64,000 nucleotides of DNA, taken from the NCBI RefSeq assembly GCF_000210295.1, contig NC_026735.1:383749-447748 (forward strand). The letters run 5' to 3'. Of the stretch, positions 11,201-18,813 are shown piece after piece. The notes below the pieces were generated by a model. That model was not told the origin of the DNA, searched no databases, and was given only the letters and a program-made list of their open reading frames with translations. Source of the stretch: Trypanosoma brucei gambiense DAL972. Its lineage: Eukaryota > Euglenozoa > Kinetoplastea > Trypanosomatida > Trypanosomatidae. The translations under genes were made by a program, and so were the position numbers. Position 1 is the first letter of the stretch, and every line of letters begins with the position of its first letter.

Positions 11201-12940
11201 TGTTAAGAGCACCAGTCTCTCTTCAGCCTCCATCGGTGTAGAAGTGGACTGCGACCGTCGTACACATTTGAGTGACAATGAGAGAATGCACTGAACTACA
11301 TAATGACCTTCCACCGCAACAAAGGCATCCTTGCTTCTCATTGTTATTTGTATTAGAGACTCCACAATATGCTCCGTCAATGAAGTCGACATGATGGCAG
11401 TCTCGAGTGCGCCCTTGAGTACTTGTGTGATGCTGCTAGTTATGGTGATGAATGGTTTATTATTGTACCACCACGTGCTGTCCAACTCTGATCCTAGTTG
11501 TGAATTTTGCAAAGATTCTTCAGCACCACTGTTCCCCAAGAGACCCCCGAGTGAATCATCACATGCGTCGCCATAAGATTTCGCCCAGAAAACGGATGGA
11601 GTACATTGAAGCGTGACAACCCTAAACAATGTCGGATCTGCGCTTAGTAACTCAGCGCAGTTCTCTAAGAGCTGCTTCAGACTTCCAGCCATATCATGCT
11701 TCAGTTGGTGCCGCAAAAATGCATCGCGACGCGCGCCAAGGGTTGTGGACGAGCTGCAACCTTTAGTAGAATGCAGCAACTTACACAGCCCTCTCCAAGC
11801 AGAAATTACATTCTCGTACATAGCGATCCGCACTTCCGGAGGTGCATTCACCGGCAAACCGTCTTTCCTTTCTGGCATGAGGGAGCGAGCGCTCAGTTCA
11901 ATAATGAGACAGAGCGCTGTGATAACTGTGGGACTCTCGTATCCGGCTGCCATTTCCACAACGATAAGCGCAACCTCCAGTGCCTTTCTGTTGAGTTCAT
12001 CGTACACATTGCCACGACCCCTGGTGAGCAAATCAACCAACTCACCTTTCCCCAACCTCTCCAGTGACTCAGTATTTTGAAAAATCACAGGGAGTGCAAG
12101 AGATGGATCAGTTGGGGCTATTGAAACAGATGAAGTCAACATACCATTATCGTCCTGCAATGGCTTGTCATCGTACACATGTGGACGGATGAGCGAGTTG
12201 TGAGCAATACGAATACGGAGCCCATGAATCAAGTTGACAACAAGCGGCTTCGGCTCCGTATGCATGAGAGCACGAGCGCAATCAGCGCTAGTCATGGAGC
12301 ATTCCTCCAATATACCTAAAATCTCACGCACGGTACAAACTAAAGATGAAGCAAGACCCGTCTGTTTCGCGTATGCGCGCTGCGCGGCACTGCAGAAATC
12401 CTGAAACACAGCTGTCATCCACCGGAAATGTTGTTGATTAATCAATATGTCGTGCATGTGAATGCAAAGGTCATTTCCCGCATCGCTGTCGCCGTTCATT
12501 AATTTGGTACATCTGCTGGGCGTGCAAAACGCCCCGATGAAAGATAGCACATGATCATTTCCAAGTGATGTTACTCTCTCGAGCAATGTCGCAGAGGAGC
12601 TACTGCTCCCATCATTAGTTAACCTTTGAGACGCGTAATTCAGTAGTCCCTCGCACAATCGATACAGTAAGCAGCATGCATCGCCAGAAACCTGTGAGAG
12701 GTGTTGCAACTTATTCTCCCGCATGATGCGCCATAATAGAGTTGCTGCTTCCTTCCAACCATTTCGTTCTTCCATTGAAATACCCGCAGCTGATGAGACT
12801 GTGCCTGACGAGGAGGTTTTATCATGCGAAGATTTCATCTCCTGCTCACGCCGACGACTATCTGCAACCTCTAACACACTAGCGGCGCTTTTGAAGAACT
12901 TCTGCGCTGTGGAGAGATCAACATCGCAACCATTATCCAT
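2207..12940 (-). CDS. Giant BEACH/WD40 protein (neurobeachin/LYST-like)
   Basis: This is a single 3577-residue open frame with an ATG at 12940 and a TAG at 2207-2209. BEACH proteins are very large scaffolds for membrane traffic and lysosome-related or autophagic processes. The visible order is: a long helical armadillo-like N-terminus; a concanavalin-like lectin segment at about 1040-1180 (around WSGGVVITVGEWPKKG); a long linker with an acidic low-complexity part; a PH-BEACH-like region at about 2560-2800; the BEACH domain at about 2817-3115; and C-terminal WD40 repeats at about 3190-3577. The BEACH signature is clear: NRAAGRTILDYNQYPIFPW followed by VIADYRSSTLDL, and later HCNVFQRMTYGEEV. 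Length and order match the neurobeachin/LYST/LRBA class. Which BEACH subclass it belongs to cannot be decided by eye. No intron or break is seen. Confidence 0.95.
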   Translation of the reverse strand: MDNGCDVDLSTAQKFFKSAASVLEVADSRRREQEMKSSHDKTSSSGTVSSAAGISMEERNGWKEAATLLWRIMRENKLQHLSQVSGDACCLLYRLCEGLLNYASQRLTNDGSSSSSATLLERVTSLGNDHVLSFIGAFCTPSRCTKLMNGDSDAGNDLCIHMHDILINQQHFRWMTAVFQDFCSAAQRAYAKQTGLASSLVCTVREILGILEECSMTSADCARALMHTEPKPLVVNLIHGLRIRIAHNSLIRPHVYDDKPLQDDNGMLTSSVSIAPTDPSLALPVIFQNTESLERLGKGELVDLLTRGRGNVYDELNRKALEVALIVVEMAAGYESPTVITALCLIIELSARSLMPERKDGLPVNAPPEVRIAMYENVISAWRGLCKLLHSTKGCSSSTTLGARRDAFLRHQLKHDMAGSLKQLLENCAELLSADPTLFRVVTLQCTPSVFWAKSYGDACDDSLGGLLGNSGAEESLQNSQLGSELDSTWWYNNKPFITITSSITQVLKGALETAIMSTSLTEHIVESLIQITMRSKDAFVAVEGHYVVQCILSLSLKCVRRSQSTSTPMEAEERLVLLTLLHRVTAALLHLYGKLRVQPRPCDVADIIELPPLLLKHLDTMESNEERELSRRLMSQATALWYTVLALNVDEANIKRSQEVLPELLRNILDDGETSIIQQTLVREHRSGADDGGVSASSSGKDELVSLSGNQQLEESDDIVVHLRGVLALLLQRNPRFLSARELEMLLNLVSAKGELLTRLGSASLSCSLSHSEVYVVLEELIRGASPALLLDLLSFLSSQLTSDGLAAAAKYERQVWLFKFNCVDAVIVVMERVLKISNQLKQFKQLIRQLFCFLSVAEPVYGLGAHLSNTNLAQVFSSSLASIKSVEHIVFIVQAVLDAAMSTYDSAGNASSKLNTYGQLSLPHPNCCLRKPVFMELLPPLLRHMHVHASELENDVLRAVRDVLRATAVVRCDALLDWAIEMGHASLVPYLELDATSAEQRLPLVSSGDAEDLKAFWTPILSNASERSEMRFSWSGGVVITVGEWPKKGFSMASCFRFEEIYPRVNIFQFVGIDGTLRSPTCVFLLGGESVHIEYAGKTVQLSEPGMLKGLAPREWVHFHIVMSVAHTVSVYFNAVKIGTCSLPYFHSGSQALIHIGLVNTVVPNALYSIGNISLWEEELITPQVEAHLAGRSHEAGVCKLLPCEVPREISGSRSVSPVGDCVAHFSPCEVDDGQVLLNTLFRSAEGCSMITAKAIGGCVQPPRCWIDYKSFFSNRGGLMHLLRWIGKSKDSAELERNTSLLCTTLRCTANASATDFRTYAMLHYYLRRSAHLITPAVCDSLVHLATAEVRAGNEFHPFIINRLVFDHLLGDMELLAAMPLESAMHVTERVGKMFDVFSCRFADHNVQYIRPFRFVDGILNSLSYSRLSLPFTVLNRVISNLKHIIIACGFETNLVSSFMTAAAVLTPAEVDAQSKQKQRLKLPRARFTQIQASHKTAYNVSLAILRCLIECSRVSDAFLSVFSRLVDLNWFVVCVSRFAETTCVVYATHLFLGALRLNEELRAEVMQHPATVATALEPHSFSEDLLLLLLGHSVGADGFLDLLHSSKSLHLQLDSALGSSLHDSDTVVTPIFFRLLMLHLSASLTRPLLFRPGPISQVGGRRLLRSFRLFKYLHLAVVCSRLMLGIYVKRLSHRPTGAVPDACSSLWWNPTLSRDSSNTHLPEAAGSASEHWAQAKDSSLPVVTRSLWHRPSFIVVGIATYIWRRVQRSRYARLLRNDIPFLLIDGGGARGRAQKEEMCGTLFILKTLLQISMQPNAFALMTRSPFQVATLAFFGSFLRKEDVMAKSGELASAMHDFGCREIMRLRGAVETSALQKQEVDTDGKKGSAADSIFGILDLKTPLYADSEDNAYEDDAYEESVEGDDCQTQNGKCCRSSSSMESGIRKVPPTPQENVLSGIGEVENVALPCHMSPSLPLTNLPELSESTHTHDDVPQSGTVVSTLERSDAALPTLISDPFESVRSLDIRKTRFSPFARGFAGFEERDGCELEEEEGNEDLLLAETIGSVVRPDVLQSHSLASLLEPAVDILSNIVASSLQAMPARTAPANPYSYGACGYLLFQLILITGTMANEEEGASVLINFFMHQVLELVATRKSPKTQSALQLPPETGGRMKSSLPLSRSTESLADNGQRVDECAASVPVENEMNGGIAYAGIISNIFAFNVCAFNDLLVDLLSFHVVELSTIAPYFVRLLLYARVSWNLSDLLEIRLQIVKICVAAINRKPVSEMSLEEMGLIHTMLTHVLDSPWPMKPLMACLIGSLMRVYDDPSSKDTMNPDSRKRKEVITLCLRRIALVYQGSKDLKKAVTVNSLASRVSIYEGFVSALLSQDETNAIVAFDVYISSNTSKLKAVMSGRLKMKVELAVNHFLKKRSFYVNQMRLFNESYNSTAKLSNGYSVAVLVQAYNGRFSSRVGSIARLQPAQLHWLAVPRSSLSRGDSHLSEAFRIDSRHKRSTILTASTFFANAESDDMKGVSAEDHITILNTSSCEPQVCHISALIPPVAVRCRPYVDCGSVPFIDPRCKVTSSAAVLLQNLLEPNEVLRYISNGFRVNGIHVAPCLILVTNVAVKVFCFSRITEKGDVFLYDYEGNGGNNLGGDCDEETDEVNASSRGGEGGVQKGQKQRSHNTTRGFAVSMTNKLQRFLTDGGTKGRRRREHEEHEDGTKVAQSVRQATGHPCKSLYWCYPVRNIRSIRVGLYMHQDTAIFLDVMYSDGLMLSLVDPRQSMNTRARDEFLEVLQEVIGTQRCTIHDHGKRISNMRNMLAGWGGRSVSTFEYLFFLNRAAGRTILDYNQYPIFPWVIADYRSSTLDLGSDSTYRDLSRPMGAQTKERRRSVEDLYQQMTEVAQQLGDGGVAAMELTQPFHHGTHYSTSGGVLYYLIRMEPFTTFARIFQGGDFDVASRLFDTIDGSFQSCVNGPADCKELTPEFFLDGSFLVNMNRCNFGTKSDGTAVDDVKLPPWAKDSAQVFTAVMRYILESDRVAHSIHHWIDLVFGVCRRGKLAVDCHNVFQRMTYGEEVVKALKESQNSRDIDVIVAEVDNFGQTPMQLFQEHHPPQSDLHLLVSGLSESNPTASLSSGIFTVVSTSSTAKKGDHRYKNSTNTAGSNSSFACNNSIASTSSFALRTVTSKLHGARDPSPKVHLMMEFVAAGRQSRFTLKDLTPGSLMTLPVAAVAFCNTQREPVVGFATTRSGEIACCYRYLIPVDDEDYLICFDLGADTMIYIDLKGGDLLSTMRYSTLLEPSANISCTCVCCRETLVAVGSTTGTIYCLRPSMDSGVLTLSSTLCHHMHAIAGLTIDTKYGRMVSFTVSGNDAPIVWCVQQERVVMLHRLNVVHALGHLFVDEDDSRVVASVIDPLTSNTIVVTRRHLLIFDSNGDRYGVGSLSATEGTKTPMQGNGKLHGAVHSFDGSCTAAITAVTPYNTLEWAYGTQLLLTGHEDGSISLWRAVRLPPDGVTHGNIVSVTHHAVIVDGSCQANLGSVTAMQQQQWGEPAFLIGYGSGKVKALSFATPYGGKA

Positions 12941-13129
12941 TCCTCCGAAAACTTCTCCTTATTTTCACTTTTATTTGCTTTCTCACCAGAATGAAAATAT
13001 TATTCGATTTTCGTTTTATGTCGTTGTTCTATTTCTTTGCTTCCCGTCCAAATTCACTGTTTAGACGTACCAACGACTACTATACTAATTAATGTATTAC
13101 TCCAACCTTCCTTCACTCGGCCCCAAACC

Positions 13130-13151
13130 TATATATATATATATATATATA
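13130..13151. repeat. (TA)n microsatellite
   Basis: An uninterrupted TA dinucleotide tract of about 22 bp lies 190 bp upstream of the BEACH start codon, probably in its 5' UTR or the preceding spacer. Confidence 0.85.
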
Positions 13152-15059
13152 ATTTTTTTTTTGAGGTGTGACGGATATTTTTATTATCCTCTCCTTGCCT
13201 TTTTCCGTCTTGGATTTGGAGCCCTGCCAATATTTCGCCGCTACAACAACAACAACGTCACGAGTTCTCTTCTTTTTTTTTGTTGTTGTCTCCTCACCCT
13301 TTCCTTCCCCGTTTCTTCAACTATATTTTACAAATACAAATATGTATTTGTTGCTTTCGTTTTTGAGAGTCGTGCTTAATATATATATATATATGTATAT
13401 CTTCACGCACAAGGAGCAACGCCGTGCAAATCACTGCAGGTTCACTACGACTTTGCGGCAATACGTGTGGAATGAATTCCCTTTTCCTTTTCTCTGCCGC
13501 ATCTTTTGTGGTAAATGAAGTATAATTTATTATCGTATCGTATCAGCATTACGCACATGTGCGTGTATGTGTATATGTATGTGTAATACAACAGAAAACA
13601 AAGAAGCGGAAAGAAGAGTAATATTTTTTTAAAAGGGCAAAGTGGTAAAAAAGCATCGAGGAAAATGTGAGAGAACAACTTTTTATTTTTTATTTTTTAT
13701 CTTTGAAATGAGGGGGGGGAAAGTTGAGAAGAAGACAAATAACACGATTGAACATGACAGTTAATGAAGCGGCAGTGACGCCTGCAGCACAGAATTAAAT
13801 GGAAAATGAAATGAAATAATAAAAAAAAGTTGCATGAACACCTCCCCTCACCTCCTCTTCTTTCTACTTCCTTCTTTTTATATTATTATTATTATTTATC
13901 CCTCCCTTCTTGCAGAGACTGTAAACAATACTGGATGAATTTCATTTTATTTTTTTTTAAATTTCCCTTTCCCTTTTCTTTTTTCCTCATTTTGAATTTA
14001 AATTCTCTTCATTGAAAACTTGTACAAACCCGTATAAATAAATACACACAAACACACAGTTATAAATAACTAAATATAATTAATATATTTATATATTTGC
14101 ATATTGGGAATTATAAACTTACTCGCATTGAATCCATCATCGTCCCGATGTTGCGAAGATACGAAGCAAAAAAAAAAGGAAAGAAAAAAAGAAAGACAGG
14201 GAAGACAAACAAACACACACAAATAGAGAGAAAGAGAAAGAGAAATAAAGAGGTACGGTCATGCACGGGTAGATGATAAATAATAATAATAATGATATTA
14301 ACAAAAAAAAACAATTATGATGGTAATAACAATAATAGTACAAGATCAACAATATATGTACATATACAAATATATAAATATATATAAGCAAATAAGCAAG
14401 GGAAGGAGAAAGAGGAAGAGAAAGAGGGTAAAAGACAGAAAAATAGGGGGGGGGAGAAAATGAAAATCGAAAATCATAAAAGAGGAAGAGGGGAGGAGGG
14501 GGGAAGAAAAAAGAAAAAAGAAAAGGACTCACACGATTCGAGCCAAGGGGAGTGACAAGTAAAAAAAAAAGAGGGAAAGCTGATGTACAAACAAATCAAA
14601 TACACTACAGAAGCCACCCATACAAAAAAAACAAACGAGGGTTAATACAAGCGTAAAACTGAATTAAACTAAATAATGAAATGAATGGAAGAACATTTAG
14701 ATAATACACAGAAAATGAACAGCAGGAGGTGAGAAAAAAAAAAGTTAAAAAGAGAAAATTTTTAAAAAAGATGAGTCACTGGAGTTGGAAATAATATAAA
14801 TGCGGGTTCATCACTCACATTACCTCTCTCTTCTTTTCATCATGCCTTGCATGCACTTAATGCTGCTGCGTCTCTCACGCAAACAAATCTGCGTTACAAA
14901 ACCGTGGATTCTTTCTTTTTTTAAAAAAAAATTTATTATTTCTCCCCTTTTATATTGAATCCCAAACGGTACGGTGGCAAGTGCCCCAAAACAGTTCTTC
15001 ACCTTCACTTATACAAACTTATACAAAATGTTACGTATAAATGAATATACAAATCAAAG

Positions 15060-15060
<1 letters not shown>

Positions 15061-15110
<50 letters not shown>

Positions 15111-15111
15111 C
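15061..15111. repeat. (CAA)n trinucleotide repeat
   Basis: Seventeen uninterrupted AAC units on the plus strand, hence (GUU)n in a minus-strand transcript. It sits in the long spacer after the UBE2S-like gene. A plus-strand reading gives only poly-Asn in a frame against the direction of transcription, so it is not considered coding. Confidence 0.9.
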
Positions 15112-16782
15112 CCTTACTTTCACTTTACTTGTGCTCTCTTGCATTTTCATTATTCGTTCGATCATTCTTTTGGTTTTATTATTTGCCTCAAACCTACGCT
15201 AATTCTACTCTTATCTCTCTATTTTTTTTTCTTTACTTTTGCATCACAGTTGTGTGCGCAACGCAAGGGCGGAACAAATTCACATTTTTCTCCTCCTCTC
15301 TCTATCTCTCTCTTTTTTTCCCCCTTTCCTTCACCTGTTGTTATAATAAACAAAAATAAATGGTAGGTAACTATAGAAATATATATATATATATAATTAT
15401 AGTAATAATGATAATACAGTGAAAGTTCGTTACAATTTCAAATAAGCGAAAACAACAGCAACAGCAACAAAACAGGCAACAAACACACACACGAAAAATT
15501 GAAAAATTAAGTAACGGAGATTTAAAACAAGAACAAAAAAAACAACTGGATGCCACCGCTCATGAGCAGAAGGCCACAGAAAATTGTTACGCAACTTGAA
15601 TAAAATGATCGAACAAAAAAGTGAGAAGGTAACAAAAAAAAAAGAAAAAAGAAAGAAGAGAAAATTTATCTCCTCTGAAGCTCCATCCGACAAATTGATG
15701 AAACACAAGTACAAACGGCAGAAGACGCGGAAGAGCAGCCGGAAATTGGCATTTGACGAGTAATTTATTTTTCTTTAAAAAAAAAGCAAAATCAAAACAC
15801 CTTCACAAATAAAAATGAAATGAATAGATAAACGAATATTTATATGTTTTAATTATATACCATGATTGATTTTTTATGTGGCTACTCAATTGCTCAATCT
15901 ATTTTCCCTCTCCCTCTCTCCTTTTGTTTTGTTTTGTTTTCTTTTTTCTTTTCATTTCTTTTCCACTGTGCAGTAATAAAAATATTTGAACATTTAAGAA
16001 AAAAAAAATGCCGACTCGGTTTGGCTTGCACTGCTCTCAACCCTTCGTTCTATTTTTTTCCTTTTTTTTTCCCCCCCTCCCTCTTAGCGTAAACAAACTG
16101 GCACCAAAGTTAACTTATTCAGTCTACAAATACAATAATATCATACACTAATTTATTTTTTCATCTTGTCTAATTAGTAAGTCCCCTACTTGTTTTTTTC
16201 TTTGTTATCATTATTTGTATACAAACGCCGACTAGGGTAAAAACAAAACAAAACAAAAACAACAGCAAAAAAAATCGACCCCTTGCGCACTCGAATCCGT
16301 TTCTTTTGTCTCATTAAAAAAAAAAAAACTGGAAGGCTTCCCCGCGCTGAAATAAAACACGGGAAGCGAACAAGCGAACAGAAGAAGAAAAAAAAAAAAG
16401 AAACGGCGTTCATGCGTATTTTTTTTTAAAAAATTTCTTTGACACATTTTATCTTCTGTTGTATACAAGAGTTTACCTACCATTTCTCACCCCTTTGCTT
16501 TAACAATTTTCCACCGCAACGTAAATTAGATGTGCTGGGAACCTTTTTTAAAAAAAAAATTATTGAGAGATGATAATTCTCTCCTTTTGTTTCTGTTTCT
16601 TTTCGTTTTCCACCCCCTTTCCATTCTCTGTTTTGCCTCCCATACAAACCGCAACACAACAAAAACATGAAACTCGCTCCCTCCCCCCTCCTACAAAAAA
16701 GAAAGAGAAAAAGAGGAAAAAAAAAAAGACACAAAAAAAAACAAGAAAAGAAATTGTGATTAAACTTCATCTCTCTCTCCCA

Positions 16783-17532
16783 TCAAATACGTCTGAGTGC
16801 TGCCCGCTTCTTCTCCACAGCTTTTTTTGCCGCTGTGGCTGCTGCTGCTGCCGCTGATGATGATAATGATGAGGAAGCCGGTAATTCCCCCAATGTCCCT
16901 TTATTGTCTACATTGTTCATATGAAGCGAAAGCCTTAAACCACCTCCACCCACTGCGTTATTGCTGTCATTTTCCTCCTCATCATTACATTTGCCGCTGC
17001 TCGTGACCCCGCCGTTTTCTTGAAAGCCATCGACTCCATTAAAAGGCCGTTGGGATTCCATTGGAGCCCTCCCACTTTTTATCGCATGTACTTTTGTCAT
17101 CATATCTGCCTTGCGCCTGTATGCATCATAATCCTCCATCAGGAGCCGTGCTGCCTCTTCATTTAGCGCACTTTCTGCATTCGGTTCAATAAGAAGACAC
17201 CGCACAATCGTGAGCACATGCCGCAAACCCAAACTTGGATTCCAGTCCCTTTTGAGTACATTCACACAAATGTCTCCCTTTTCTGCTATGTTGGGATGAA
17301 ATATTTTGGTCCGGAATACACCCCGTGGTGGCACCTCCGGATATCCCTCATCAAAATGAAACACAACTTGAAATGAGCCGCCAGCGAAGGGAGTTCCTTC
17401 AGGTCCAGTGATCTCAAATAACAACTCGCTGAGATCATCAGATCTCACCAACCGAATCCCTTCCGTGGGATTCGAATTAATATCTTGCACTTGTCGCATT
17501 ATGAGGTGCATGGCAGCCGGTGAAACGGGCAT
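16783..17532 (-). CDS. UBE2S-type ubiquitin-conjugating enzyme E2
   Basis: A 249-residue E2 with ATG at 17532. The UBC fold covers about residues 5-155. It has the FHPNI motif (HPN at 79-81), the active-site Cys at 89 in GDICVNVLKRDW, and NAESALNEEAARLL after it. These segments match UBE2S, the E2 that extends Lys11-linked chains on substrates of the anaphase-promoting complex, closer than other E2s I know. A linker rich in Asn, Gly, Ser and Ala follows, and the protein ends KKAVEKKRAALRRI. UBE2S proteins end in a basic helix and Leu-Arg-Arg-Leu that docks on the APC/C, so keeping this tail strongly supports the assignment. The linker is longer than in the human protein (222 residues). The role in trypanosome mitosis is inferred. 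Confidence 0.92.
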   Translation of the reverse strand: MPVSPAAMHLIMRQVQDINSNPTEGIRLVRSDDLSELLFEITGPEGTPFAGGSFQVVFHFDEGYPEVPPRGVFRTKIFHPNIAEKGDICVNVLKRDWNPSLGLRHVLTIVRCLLIEPNAESALNEEAARLLMEDYDAYRRKADMMTKVHAIKSGRAPMESQRPFNGVDGFQENGGVTSSGKCNDEEENDSNNAVGGGGLRLSLHMNNVDNKGTLGELPASSSLSSSAAAAAATAAKKAVEKKRAALRRI

Positions 17533-18813
17533 TGCAAATACGTATGTGCGAAATCCTGTAAGTTATATCTGTTAATATTAATATCCTTTAATAACAGCAG
17601 TAATAATTGTGGTGATGGTATATATTTTTATTACTATTATTATTACTATTGTTATTGTTAGTATTAATATATTACACTCAAGAGAATATTCACCTATATC
17701 GGTTCAAATCTCTTTTTTCTTGTATTGATACTACTTTTTTCTTTTCGCTCAGTTTTTCCTTTCTCTGTTGATTATACCCCTCTTGTGAAGTGTGAGACGG
17801 TCAAATAATAATAATAATGCACCCACTCCCCCCCCAAAAAAAAAGCAATAAAAACGAAGTGTCAAAGAAGCAGAAGTAGAGTAGTAGACGATACGGGAAA
17901 TAAAACCCTGCTGATGAAAGTAAAAAAGAAATATTACTGCTTTAGTATCTAAAGCATATATATATATATATATAGGCGCAAAATAAACATATCATTCACA
18001 CACAACTCAAATGTACAGATGCAGCCGCGGCGTGAAAAGAGAGCCGGGGGAGTAAGCGATAGTAATACATTGATTACAGAAACATATTTGTATCTGCAGC
18101 TCTACCACACTCAGAAATGCAGCAAAAACTAAAAAAAAAAAGGTCAGCACACCGACCGTCACGACTATTTTTGAGCCCTTTTCCTTTTCCCCCCTTTCTC
18201 TCTAACATTGTGTGATATGTGAAAGACATTAAATAATAATAATAATAATAATATAAACGTATATTATTTTTAAAACAGTACAAGTGACACCTAATTTTTG
18301 CATAGCGCAAAGAATTGAAATAATATTTCTGGTCTTCGTTTGCTTTTCCCCCCCTCTCCGACCATATTTACGACACGCGTGCCTGAGTGTAATATTATCG
18401 CTTATGATCAGTCGGTCATCTCGTTGTGGTACGCCGCCCATAGACGTCGCCTAGCGAATAACTGCAATACCATTGAAAAAACAAAACAAAACTTAAGAGA
18501 AAAGTTAACAGCATTGTTTAAAGAATAAGCAAAGAGATGTTGCAGCGAAACCCGCAAGTGGTGTTGACGCCTAGCTGAAGCTTAAATGCGGAATATTTCA
18601 CATGTTATGGGCGCAGCGGTGGCAACTTCGTGAGTTTTGTGGATAAGCTCCCGCGCTGCCTGCCACTCTCCTTGGAGAAAATCGTAAAGGTCGGGTATTA
18701 AAAGAAAAAAAAATGTACAAGTGCATGCAGAAGGTGAATGGGAATTGGGATAATTATATGCCGTCACATGAGATAAAATTGAGGAATGGATTGTGCCCAT
18801 AATAGAACTCTCA
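17533..18813. other. Spacer between UBE2S-like and the frameshifted gene
   Basis: About 1.3 kb without a clear gene. It contains (TA)n near 17957-17974, (AAT)n at about 18233-18252, a plus-strand pyrimidine-rich block around 17710-17780, and a candidate trans-splice acceptor at about 18462. Two short minus-strand frames (18229-18441 and 18582-18800) exist but have weak protein character. Confidence 0.5.
18462..18508 (-). promoter_or_regulatory. Candidate polypyrimidine tract and trans-splice acceptor
   Basis: Read on the minus strand, a T-rich tract (about 18508 to 18474) is followed by a short spacer and an AG at 18463-18462. This is the standard layout of a spliced-leader acceptor. It would serve a UBE2S-like mRNA with a 5' UTR of about 0.9 kb, or a short gene starting at the ATG at 18441. 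Another, weaker AG lies much closer to the UBE2S start, at about 17555. Which one is used cannot be read from sequence. Confidence 0.35.

Larger units (their letters stand above)
12941..16782. other. 3.8 kb gene-free spacer downstream of the UBE2S-like gene
   Basis: No frame here looks like protein. On the minus strand this must contain the 3' UTR of the UBE2S-like gene (stop at 16783) and the 5' UTR of the BEACH gene (ATG at 12940). It is strongly AT-rich and full of homopolymers, with (TA)n at 13130-13151 and 13380-13394, (CAA)n at 15061-15111, an ATT/AAT-rich stretch near 14280-14340, and T-tract/A-tract junctions at 14916-14931, 16419-16433 and 16544-16559. The size suggests a long regulatory 3' UTR, but no transcript ends can be seen. 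Confidence 0.6.

Noticed and set aside
14111..14532. Minus-strand frames of 67 and 131 codons
   Set aside because: They are poly-Phe/Leu/Ser/Ile translations of homopolymer-rich spacer.
18582..18800. 72-codon minus-strand frame just after the frameshifted gene
   Set aside because: It has an ATG and a passable C-terminal half but crosses a poly-Phe part made by a T-run. No family is recognised and it is too short to support.
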